Notes under the pieces: generated by a model
What the model was told of the DNA's origin: nothing
Database searches by the model: none
What the model saw: only the letters and a program-made list of their open reading frames with translations
Made by a program: the position numbers and the translations under genes
In this document: piece after piece, positions 24,867-34,193 of the stretch
How positions within the stretch are numbered: position 1 is the stretch's first letter
Layout of the letters: each line of letters starts with the position of its first letter
DNA from: Micromonospora kangleipakensis
Lineage (GTDB): Bacteria; Actinomycetota; Actinomycetes; Mycobacteriales; Micromonosporaceae
Reading direction: 5' to 3'
DNA length: 64,000 nt
NCBI RefSeq assembly: GCF_004217615.1
Contig: NZ_SHLD01000001.1
Span: 5,766,001-5,830,000, forward strand

Positions 24867-25820
24867 ATGACTCAGGTTCTTGAAGGGCGGGCGCCCGCGG
24901 CGACGGCGTCGCCGCCGCGTGCCGCGCGCCGCGAGTCGGCAACGACACGCCTGACGCACGCGCTCCTGCCGTACGTTCTGGTCCTGCCTCTCGTGGCCGT
25001 GCTTGGCGTCTTCGTCCTCTACCCGTTCGGCCAGGCCATCTACCGCTCGTTCACGGAGTGGAACGGCGCGAACATCGACGAGTTCGTCGGCCTGGCCAAC
25101 TACCGGACGATGTTCACCGAAGACCCGCTGTTCTGGCGATCCATCCGCAACGGCGGGCTGCTCACCGTAGCGTTCGTCGCGCAGTCGGTGCTGGTGCCGC
25201 TGGGCACGGCCTGGCTGATCCACCACCTGCGCAGCGACCGGGTCCAGTACTGGCTGCGCATCCTGCTGCTCGTCCCGGCGGTCGTGCCAACGGTCGTCAG
25301 TTTCCTGGTGTGGAGCCAGTTCTTGCAGCCGGACGGGTTGGTCAACCGGCTTGTCGGCGTGGTCGGGCTCGACTCGCTGGGCCACAATTGGCTCGGCGAC
25401 ACGGATTTTGTGCTGTTCGCGCTGATCCTGGTGGGCTTCCCCTGGCTCAACGGCGCGAACACCCTGATCTACCTGGCGGGCCTGCTGACCATCCCGCACG
25501 ACCTCTACGAGGCGGCTCGCATGGACGGCGCCGGCCGCTGGCGGACCTTCTGGTCCGTTGAGCTGCCGCTGCTACGCGGGCAGACTCGGCTACTCGTCAT
25601 CCTCTCGGTCATCCTCGGCCTGCAGAACTACGACAACGTTTTCCTGCTCACTCAGGGCGGCCCGGCCGACGCCAGCGTGGTACCGGGCCTGCTGCTCTAC
25701 AACAACGCCTTCCGCTACGGGCAGTACGGCTACGCCGCCGCGATCGGTGTCGTGCTCTTCGTGGTCATCTTCGTCCTCACGGTGCTCGGGCCGGCTCGGC
25801 CCTGGCGAAAGGAGCACTGA
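24867..25820 (+). CDS. Sugar ABC transporter permease 1
   Basis: 317 residues. The ATG at 24867 follows GGGGAAGGG; longer frames upstream are spurious. Six membrane segments (first LPYVLVLPLVAVLGVFVLYP) and the EAA loop for the ATPase (DLYEAARMDGAGRWRTFWSV) identify a MalF/UgpA-type permease. Its 3' end is three bases from the next permease, so the two form one unit. No ATPase gene is nearby, as expected where a shared MsiK-type ATPase powers several importers. Confidence 0.9.
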   Translation: MTQVLEGRAPAATASPPRAARRESATTRLTHALLPYVLVLPLVAVLGVFVLYPFGQAIYRSFTEWNGANIDEFVGLANYRTMFTEDPLFWRSIRNGGLLTVAFVAQSVLVPLGTAWLIHHLRSDRVQYWLRILLLVPAVVPTVVSFLVWSQFLQPDGLVNRLVGVVGLDSLGHNWLGDTDFVLFALILVGFPWLNGANTLIYLAGLLTIPHDLYEAARMDGAGRWRTFWSVELPLLRGQTRLLVILSVILGLQNYDNVFLLTQGGPADASVVPGLLLYNNAFRYGQYGYAAAIGVVLFVVIFVLTVLGPARPWRKEH

Positions 25821-25823
25821 GCC

Positions 25824-26660
25824 ATGGGTCCGAAGCGGTGGCGGTCGAGCGCCGGCAGCGCCGTGCGGGCACTCATCCTCGTCGTGTTGTTCGGGGCATC
25901 GCTCTACCCGATCGTCTTCGTCGCAATTTCTTCTCTGAAGACGAAGTCGGCGTTCGCCACCAACTACTTCCTGCCCGATCGTCACGTGCACCTCGACAAC
26001 TACCGTGCTGCGGCGAGTGAGGTGCTGCCCTCGGTCTGGAACTCGGTGCTGGTCAGCACGGCCACCGTCGCGCTCGTTCTGGCCTGTGGCGTGCCGGCGG
26101 CGTACGCGTTTGCCTGGCGTCGCTTCCGCGGCCAACAGCTCATCTACACCGTCGCCATCTGCACGATGATGGTGCCGGCCGTGCTCACCTTCGTGCCGAT
26201 GTTCGTGCTCGTCCGCGATCTCGGGCTCATCGACACGCAGTGGGCCCTGGTGCTGCCGTACACCGCGGGAACCGTTGGTCTGTCGGTCTTTCTGCTGCGC
26301 GCGTTCTTTCGCGCTGTTCCCCAGGAGCTGGTCGAGGCGGCGAAGCTCGACGGCTCCGGCGACCTGCGCGTGCTCTGGCACGTTGTGCTGCCGCTGAGTC
26401 TTCCGACACTGGCCACCCTCGTCACGCTCAACGTGCTGTGGACGTGGAACCAGTTCCTGTGGCCGCTGGTGACGATCAGCTCCGAGGAGCAGCGTCCCGT
26501 GCCTGTGGCGCTCGCGTTCCTCACCGGCGATCGGTACAACGTGGACTACCCCCAGCTGATGGCCGGCTACGTGCTCTCCGCGCTGCCGCTGGTAGTCGTG
26601 CTGGCAATCACGATGCGAGCGTTCATCCGGGGCATGCTCTCCGGTGCGCTCAAGGCGTAG
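25824..26660 (+). CDS. Sugar ABC transporter permease 2
   Basis: 278 residues, MalG/UgpE type, six membrane segments. The EAA loop (LVEAAKLDGSGDLRVLWHVV) is conserved. It is directly downstream of permease 1 and should pair with it in the membrane. The family's C-terminal FIRGMLSGALKA ending is intact. It is the last gene of the importer operon; insertion-sequence debris begins immediately after. Confidence 0.9.
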   Translation: MGPKRWRSSAGSAVRALILVVLFGASLYPIVFVAISSLKTKSAFATNYFLPDRHVHLDNYRAAASEVLPSVWNSVLVSTATVALVLACGVPAAYAFAWRRFRGQQLIYTVAICTMMVPAVLTFVPMFVLVRDLGLIDTQWALVLPYTAGTVGLSVFLLRAFFRAVPQELVEAAKLDGSGDLRVLWHVVLPLSLPTLATLVTLNVLWTWNQFLWPLVTISSEEQRPVPVALAFLTGDRYNVDYPQLMAGYVLSALPLVVVLAITMRAFIRGMLSGALKA

Positions 26661-26916
26661 TAGCACCCCAGCCCGCTGTTCGACTCGACGTGGGCCTATC
26701 ACCTCGCGGACCGATGACCAGGATCCCGTCGTGCGGGTGGATGTCGATGGGGTGGCCCGGGGCGAGCGTAGCGCACGCAGTAAGCCGCGTTCGGTCACCC
26801 AGCCGGAGCGGTCCGCACAAGCCATACCGAGCAAGGGCTCCCGGCAAGGCGTGCTCTGGCGGACGGGGTGCGGGCAGCGCCGGCATGGGCGCCGGGCGGG
26901 GTTGTGGTCGGCCGGG

Positions 26917-27067
26917 AAACGGCGCGGTCGGGCGCGGTCGCGGTGAAATCCCGGGCGACCAGGTCGCCGGCGCGTTCCTGGCCGGGATCGGCGACCGTGG
27001 TGCGGATCTTCTCGCCGCGCACGACCCCGCGCGGTCCTGCGTTGCGCGTGAGCCGCTCCACGGTTGC
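26917..27067 (-). pseudogene. IS3-family transposase (OrfB) fragment
   Basis: About 50 residues (RNAGPRGVVRGEKIRTTVAD, then DLVARDFTATAPDR) match the segment just before the DDE core of IS3-family OrfB. It is cut on both sides and the rest of the transposase is missing. Confidence 0.55.
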
Positions 27068-27257
27068 CCCTGCCGAAAACTCCACCCGCCCTGGTTGGAG
27101 CCGGTGCGCGGGGTGGACGGGGTGCTGATCCCGATTGCGGGTTGGGGCTCTCGCACACCGGTGATCGGCACGGCATGATGGTCCGCCGTGCTGCTGCGAA
27201 CGGCTTACCTGGGCGTGACGCCAGCGGTGGCGGCGTGCTGCCTATGGTGAGACCAGG

Positions 27258-27633
27258 TGTCCAGGTTCCTGATCCAGACCGTGACGGGAAGTTCCGGGCC
27301 CTGTTCGACGCCTTCCTGGCAGACGCGGGCATCGACGTCGTGCTCAGCGGCGTCCGGATGCCGCGCATGAACCCGATCATGGAGCGCTGGGTACAGACCT
27401 GCCGACGCGAACTGTTGACCGCAGCCGTCTGGAACCAACAGCATCTCCTCCACGCCCTGCGCGAGTACGAGCAGTTCTACAACGGGCACCGCCCGCACCA
27501 GGGCATCGGGAACGCACGACCGTTACACCCGTTGCCCGCGCCGGTCGCCGACCCAGACAAGATCACCCGCCTCGACATACGAAGACGCGATCGCCTCGGC
27601 GGTGTTCTCCACGAGTCCGAGCATGCTGCGTGA
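27258..27633 (+). pseudogene. Integrase-core transposase C-terminal fragment
   Basis: The C-terminal ~115 residues of an rve-type transposase: DRDGKFRALFDAFLADAGID, the Glu-bearing MNPIMERWVQTCRRELL, and EQFYNGHRPHQGI. A frame slip lies just before DRDGKF, and the N-terminal half including the first Asp is absent. Its last ~130 bases recur at 29855-30005, beyond the AraC/dioxygenase pair. Confidence 0.65.
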
Positions 27634-27690
27634 CCTGCGCGGACGAGGTTTCGGCAAGTGCAAGGCCTAGCCGGGCCTCGTGAGGCCCGG

Positions 27691-28551
27691 CTAGGCGGGC
27701 ACGAACGCGTTTCGCGCCGCGACGCGGAACTGGCGTGGCGAGGCGCCGTGCGCATCACGGAATCGCCGGGTGAAGTAGCTGGCGCTGGTGAAGCCGCAGG
27801 TGTAGGCGATGTCGGCAATCGTGCGTGTCGTCGTGGCCAATAACGTGGCCGCGCGCCGTAAGCGCGCGTCGGCAACGAACTCGGTCGGTGTGGTCCCGTA
27901 GTAGCGGCGCATGCTGCGGGCCAGGTGCCCGTCGCTCACGTGTGCCAGTTCCCGCAATCGCGGGACTCCCTCGCGCAGGTGCTCTTCGTGGCTCATGGCG
28001 GCAGTTGCGGTCAGGAGCCACGCTGGGATCTCGAGTGGCTGTCCGGGCGTATCGGCGCCGTGTGTGAGCAGGTCGAGGACCTCGCACCAGAAGCGGATGA
28101 GGTCGGTTTGCCGGGGCGCGTCATGGAACCGTTCGAGAGCGGCGGCGCATGTTTGGGCACCGCGGTCGTCTCCGGTGTGTACCAGGGGCGGGAGGGACCC
28201 GCCCGCGGGGTCGGCTCCGGCGAGCCCGGTGAAGGCCCTCCAGCCAGCCGCAGGGAATGCGATGTTGTAGAAGTGCAGCCCACCGATGATGGTGTGGTGG
28301 TCGCGCGGACGGACGAGCAGCAGGTCGCCCCCACGAAGCGGCTGCCGGCGCGGAGGGCCGCCACCATGTGACACGAGTTGCTCGCCGTCGCCGGCGACGA
28401 TGGCCATGATTTCGTAATAATCACGATGGCTGTGCGGGTGCGAACGACTCCTCAGCTCGACGAGCGCGGCGTGATATGGCCGCCCGAGTGCGTGGTCTTC
28501 GAACCGCTCCGCGCGTTCCGGCTGCGTTGAGGACACATCAACACGGTACAA
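27691..28551 (-). CDS. AraC-family transcriptional regulator
   Basis: 286 residues from a TTG; no clear Shine-Dalgarno site, so the start is uncertain. An N-terminal cupin-like sensor domain (HSHRDYYEIMAIVAGDGEQL, LRGGDLLLVRPRDHHTI) is followed by two C-terminal helix-turn-helix motifs (LRELAHVSDGHLARSMRRYY; TIADIAYTCGFTSASYFTRR). It diverges from the dioxygenase gene across an 87-bp gap and probably controls it. The cupin part may bind a sugar or small acid; the ligand is unknown. Confidence 0.85.
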   Translation of the reverse strand: MYRVDVSSTQPERAERFEDHALGRPYHAALVELRSRSHPHSHRDYYEIMAIVAGDGEQLVSHGGGPPRRQPLRGGDLLLVRPRDHHTIIGGLHFYNIAFPAAGWRAFTGLAGADPAGGSLPPLVHTGDDRGAQTCAAALERFHDAPRQTDLIRFWCEVLDLLTHGADTPGQPLEIPAWLLTATAAMSHEEHLREGVPRLRELAHVSDGHLARSMRRYYGTTPTEFVADARLRRAATLLATTTRTIADIAYTCGFTSASYFTRRFRDAHGASPRQFRVAARNAFVPA

Positions 28552-28638
28552 CTTCTGGAGAGCACAGAGCGTATCCCGGCTGGGGCCGCGAGTGGCACGG
28601 TGTGCGCACAGGACAACTCCTTGCCCGAAGGGAACGCC

Positions 28639-29424
28639 ATGTCCACCGTCAGCGTAGGCAGAGCGTCAGTGCTCGATCAGTACGAGCGCGACGGCTACTC
28701 CATCTTCCGGAACGTCATCGACGCCGATCTCATCGCCGAGGCGAGCGCACACGTCGACTGGCTCGCGAAGCGTCATCCCGACGTGCGTACCGAGCAGCTG
28801 GGCCACATCTATCTTCGAGATGATCCATTTTGGATCCGCTTGATCAGCGATGACCGGCTTCTCGACATCGCCGAGATGTTCATCGGCCCGAACATCGCCC
28901 TGTTCGCCTCGCACTACATCAGCAAGCCTCCCTTTACCGGGCAGACCGTGCTCTGGCATCAGGACAGCGCCTTCTGGCCGCTGGAGCCGATGGAGGTCGT
29001 GACGCTGTGGCTGGCGGTCGACCATTCGACGCCCGAGAACGGCTGCGTCCGGGTCGTCCCCGGCAGCCACACCCGAGAGATCGCGGCGGTGCGGCCGAAC
29101 ACCGAGGTGGACAACGTTCTCGGACACGAGATCGCCTGCGACGTGGACGAGGCCGACGCCGTGGACATCGTGCTGCGCCCCGGCGACGTCGAGGTGCACC
29201 ACCCCAACATCATCCACGGAAGCAACGCCAACGTCAGCCCGCACCGCCGATGCGGGCTGACTCTCCGCTACATCCCCACCTCTACCCGAATCCTCGGCGA
29301 GGAGCAGCCGTATCCGAGTGCACTGTGGCTGCGCGGAGATCTCGGTGTCAACTCCTACCAGCCCGTGCCGGTCTTCGACCCGGCACGCCATTTCCCGTTC
29401 CGGGACTCAGCCGCCTGGTCCTGA
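28639..29424 (+). CDS. Phytanoyl-CoA dioxygenase-family (PhyH) oxygenase
   Basis: 261 residues from an ATG preceded by GAAGGGAA. Fe(II)/2-oxoglutarate-dependent fold with metal ligands in TVLWHQDSAFWP (H-x-D) and NIIHGSNAN (distal His), and the 2-oxoglutarate-binding Arg in GLTLRYIP. The family hydroxylates or dechlorinates small molecules; the substrate is unknown. Divergent transcription from an AraC regulator suggests an inducible catabolic or biosynthetic step. The gene pair is bracketed by transposase fragments and may have moved as a cassette. Confidence 0.85.
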   Translation: MSTVSVGRASVLDQYERDGYSIFRNVIDADLIAEASAHVDWLAKRHPDVRTEQLGHIYLRDDPFWIRLISDDRLLDIAEMFIGPNIALFASHYISKPPFTGQTVLWHQDSAFWPLEPMEVVTLWLAVDHSTPENGCVRVVPGSHTREIAAVRPNTEVDNVLGHEIACDVDEADAVDIVLRPGDVEVHHPNIIHGSNANVSPHRRCGLTLRYIPTSTRILGEEQPYPSALWLRGDLGVNSYQPVPVFDPARHFPFRDSAAWS

Positions 29425-29845
29425 GCGGGGTCACCGGCGGGCGGCGGGCTCGCCGCCCGCCGGTGTTCACGTGGGGTCGTTCCGGTGAGCTGCCGGAACA
29501 CGCGGGCGAAATGCTGGCCCGAGCCGTAGCCGCAGGCCAGCCCGATGGCGGTGACCGACAGGTCGGTCGTGGTGAGCAGGTGCCGGGCTTGGTGCAGCCG
29601 TCGCTCGTTGAGATATCGATGTGGGGTCATGCCGATCTCCCGTGCGAAGAGCGTGGCGAGATACCCCGGGCGAGGCCCACGTCGCGAGCCAGTTCGTTGA
29701 GAGTCCACTTGCGCGTGTTGTCCGGGTCGAGCAGCTCCCGCGCTCTCGTGACAGCCGGGTGCGCTGCGAGCATTGGGACGGGAGGTCCCGCACCTCACGG
29801 GTGATCTCCAGAATCAGCCGGTCGACGGCGAGGACGAGGCCGGTT
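29355..29845 (-). pseudogene. Second AraC-family regulator, frameshifted
   Basis: The C-terminal half reads well in one frame: GYLATLFAREIGMTPHRYLN, RLHQARHLLTTTDLSVTAIG and YGSGQHFARVFRQLTG, the two AraC helix-turn-helix units. The preceding part (DRLILEITREVRDLP) continues in other frames, so at least two frameshifts separate it from the DNA-binding domain. The sensor domain is missing. The 3' end overlaps the end of the dioxygenase gene on the opposite strand. Confidence 0.65.
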
Positions 29846-29854
29846 GTGCTGTGC

Positions 29855-29977
29855 CGTCGCGCTGCGCTGTACCCGTTGCCAGCGCGGGTCGCCGATCCGA
29901 ACAAGATAACCCGCCTCGACATACGACGACGCGATCGTCTCGGCGGCATCCTCCACGAGTACCGACATGCCGCCTGA
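29855..29977 (+). pseudogene. Repeated transposase tail fragment
   Basis: About 40 residues ending NKITRLDIRRRDRLGG-x-LHE-type, nearly the same as the end of the fragment at 27258-27633. The DNA similarity runs on past the stop to about 30005. Together the two copies form direct repeats ~2.3 kb apart around the AraC/dioxygenase genes. Confidence 0.6.
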
Positions 29978-30161
29978 CCTACTCGGACGAGTTTTCGGCA
30001 AGGGCAGGCCCCAATGGTCGGCCACGTGGTCTCGCTCGCCCCAAAGCGCTAGCCCACGGCCTGATGATGACCACCGAGTCCCGATTGGAGCCAACTCTGG
30101 GCAAGGCTGTCAACGCCGCCTGAATCCTGACCATCGTGTTCCGGCTGAACTTTGACCACCC

Positions 30162-31730
<1,569 letters not shown>

Positions 31731-32770
31731 GAGCCAAGCAAATGACGGGTTCTGGTGGCCGGCGGGCCTGGCGAAGATCGACGATCGTGACGGCACCGGC
31801 GCGGCGACGTGACATAGGGAAGGGCCTTCGGATACGAGCAAGGTGACTAAACCAGCACGCCCGAAGGCCCAACCCTGTCTGTATACCTTGTCGCCGGCGT
31901 CGCCGCATCCGCCACCCCGGCTACCGTTGACGACCACCTGCCCACCGCCCGGCCACGGCACTATCCGTCCGACACCTCGGATGCCGAATGGCAGGTCCTG
32001 GCTCCGCACGTGCCGGCCGGGACCGGACGCGGCCGGCCGATCACCTACCCCCGGCGGGACGTCGTGGACGCGATCCGCTACCTAGACCGGACCGGCCGCC
32101 AGTGGGACGCGCTGCCTGCCGACTTCCCGCACCACGAGCTCGTCTACCACTACTTCACGACCTGGACCCGCGACGGGACCCTGAACCGCATGCACAACAG
32201 CCTGCGGGAACAGGTCCGCGAACAGGTCGAGGGCCGGAAACCGGCAGCCGACGGCCGCGCTGGTCGACTCCCAGTCGGTGCTGGGCGCGGAGACCGTCGG
32301 CCGGCCCGGGCGTGGCTATGACGCGGGGAAGAAGGTCAACGGCCGCAAACGCCACATCGCCGTCGACACCTGCGGACTACTGCTCGCGATCCTGGTCACC
32401 GGCGCAAACGTCCAGGACCGCGACGCCGCCCGGCCGCTGCTGTGGGCGCTACGCGCCTGCTTCCCCACCATCGGCCTGACCTGGGCCGACAGCGGCTACG
32501 CCGGCCGGCTCGTCGGCTGGGCCGCCGCCCACCTCACCCTGACGTGCAGATCGTCGCGAAGCTCGCCGGGCAGACCACGTTCGTCGTCCCCTGCACCGCA
32601 GGTGGGCGGTCGAGCGCACGTTCTCCTGGATCAACCGGTGCCGACGCACCGTCCGAGACTACGAACGGCTACCCGACCACCACGCCGCGATGGTCCAATG
32701 GGCAATGATCATCGTCATGACCCGTCGCCTCGCCCGCCACTAACACACCTGAAACCCTTATACCAGGCTC
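31731..32770. mobile_element. Degenerate IS5-family element with TAA duplication
   Basis: GAGCC at the left end and GGCTC at the right start imperfect inverted repeats, both with a GGGTT block inside. TAA is present immediately outside both ends (31728-31730 and 32771-32773), the expected 3-bp duplication for this IS5 subgroup. The transposase within is frameshifted twice. Confidence 0.75.
31875..32743 (+). pseudogene. IS5-family transposase, two frameshifts
   Basis: Three frames must be joined: SDTSDAEWQVLAPHVPAGTG to about 32255; ALVDSQSVLGAETVGRPGRG with the first Asp and LTWADSGYAGRLVGWAA with the second to about 32540; and RRWAVERTFSWINRCRRTVR with the Glu, ending MTRRLARH and stop. All DDE residues exist, but no single protein carries them. 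It starts from an unclear codon. Confidence 0.75.
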
Positions 32771-32773
32771 TAA

Positions 32774-32914
32774 TGGGCCCGGACGGCCTCCAGGTCGGTC
32801 CCGGTGGTGGTGAACATGACCAGCGCGAACCCGTCCGGGTCGCCTTGTTTCCTCGTCGCCGAGGTACCGACCGCCGCCCTCAGGTCGACGGTCACCTGCG
32901 CGGCGGCGCATTGC
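32774..32914 (-). pseudogene. Severed C-terminal segment of the PQQ-propeller gene
   Basis: In the same frame as, and just beyond, the TGA of the PQQ-like gene, protein-like sequence continues (QVTVDLRAAVGTSATRKQ, DPDGFALVMFTTTGTDLEAV) and ends at a TAG whose last base belongs to the insertion sequence. The repeated CCGGCGCGCAATG around the TGA suggests a short imperfect duplication created the stop. Confidence 0.5.
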
Positions 32915-32928
32915 GCGCCGGATCGCGC

Positions 32929-34107
32929 TCATTGCGCGCCGGCGAACGCGGTCACGGTGCCCGCCGCGTCGGACGCGGTGCGGGCGGACACCAATGCCAG
33001 GCCACCGGTGAGGGTCACGCCCTCGGCGTAGCCGTCCACCGGCGCCGACCAGAGTTGAGCGCCTGTGGCCGCGTCCAGCGCCAGCAGGCCGCCGCCGCCG
33101 GAGGCGAGGAACAGCCCGCCGCCGACGAGGGCGGGCCGGTCGACCGGGCCCGGAACCGGCCGCTGCCACGTCACCGCGCCCGTGGTGCGGTCGACGGCGA
33201 ACAGGGTGCCCGGCGTCTCGTCGGTGCCTGCGAACACCGCGCGGTCGCCGACGGCGAACGACGACATCGGCGGGTCGCCCGGCGGCGCGAACGACCACCG
33301 GCCAGCGCCGGACGCGGCGTCCAGCGCGAACAGCGTGGTGCCGCGCCCGGCGAGGGCCGCGGCGGCGACGCCGGCCACGTACACGGTGTCCCCCTCGGCC
33401 ACCGGGGTCACGAGCCGGTCGGCGCCGGTGTCGAACGACCACGCCACGCGCCGCAGGCCCAGGTCGACCGCGGTCAGGACGCCGCTGCCCTCGCCGCCGA
33501 CGTACGCCCGGGCGCCGTCCACCGTGACGCGGGAGGCGTTGTGCCCGATCGCGACGGACCACCGCTTCCGGCCGTCCGCAGCGTCCACCGCGACGAGGTC
33601 GTGCGCGCGGGTGCCGAGGTAGACCGTGCCGTCGACGACGCCCACCTGCCCGCCGTCGGTCGTACCAGCGAAGCGCCAGCGCTCCCGGCGGTCGCCCAGG
33701 TCGACGGCGTGGGTGACGCCGTCGGACGTGGTGGCGTACGCTATTCCGCCCGCGACCGCGACCGGGCCGGAGAGCGGCGCGCCCAGCGCGACCGACCACT
33801 CGGCGGCGCCGGTGGCCAGGTCCAGCGCGACGAGGGAACGGTCGCCGGGCACCAGCACGGCGCCGGCCACCACCGCGGGCGGGAGGGTGACCGGGGCAGG
33901 CCCGGCGTACCGCCACTGCACCCGCACCGGCGGCTGCGGCGCCGGCCCGGGCATCCGGCCGGTCCGGCGCAGGTCGCCCCGGTAGTCCGGGACGTCCGCC
34001 GGCGCGGATCGACGCTCGCCTGGCGGCGGCGCAGCGGTGCACGCGGCCACCAACAACGCGGCGGCCAGCAGCGGGGCGGTTGCGGCGGCGGTTCGGCGCA
34101 TCGTCAT
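32929..34107 (-). CDS. PQQ-like beta-propeller lipoprotein
   Basis: 392 residues. Signal peptide with lipobox LVAAC (Cys ~23). The remainder is seven or eight PQQ/quinoprotein-type blades with repeated W-x-F/W and ALD-x-A-TG-A patterns (VALDLATGAAEWSVALG, FALDAASGAGRWSFAPPG, LALDAATGAQLWSAPVDG). Such lipoproteins act outside the membrane as binding or scaffold modules; no catalytic Asp/Glu set for alcohol dehydrogenase is evident. It diverges from histidine kinase 1 across ~86 bases, suggesting a common regulatory region. The present TGA may cut off ~45 residues that continue in frame. Confidence 0.8.
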   Translation of the reverse strand: MTMRRTAAATAPLLAAALLVAACTAAPPPGERRSAPADVPDYRGDLRRTGRMPGPAPQPPVRVQWRYAGPAPVTLPPAVVAGAVLVPGDRSLVALDLATGAAEWSVALGAPLSGPVAVAGGIAYATTSDGVTHAVDLGDRRERWRFAGTTDGGQVGVVDGTVYLGTRAHDLVAVDAADGRKRWSVAIGHNASRVTVDGARAYVGGEGSGVLTAVDLGLRRVAWSFDTGADRLVTPVAEGDTVYVAGVAAAALAGRGTTLFALDAASGAGRWSFAPPGDPPMSSFAVGDRAVFAGTDETPGTLFAVDRTTGAVTWQRPVPGPVDRPALVGGGLFLASGGGGLLALDAATGAQLWSAPVDGYAEGVTLTGGLALVSARTASDAAGTVTAFAGAQ

Positions 34108-34193
34108 GCGCCGACTCTGCGGCGGCGCGCCCGTGCCCGGTACCGTGCTGCCACGGTGCCGCCGGGCCGCGGCCGCGGGCGCATCATAGTGCT

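Noticed and set aside
25632..25643. GACAACGTTTTC as a fourth LacI operator
   Set aside because: It is inside the permease coding sequence (codons for DNVF), one half-site is poor, and no promoter is nearby.
23278..26660. Missing ABC ATPase as a sign of gene loss
   Set aside because: Carbohydrate importers in actinomycetes commonly lack a local ATPase and share an MsiK-type protein, so absence is normal.
29110..29121. GACAACGTTCTC as an operator in the dioxygenase gene
   Set aside because: It is within coding sequence and the right half does not match; explained by the codons for DNVL.
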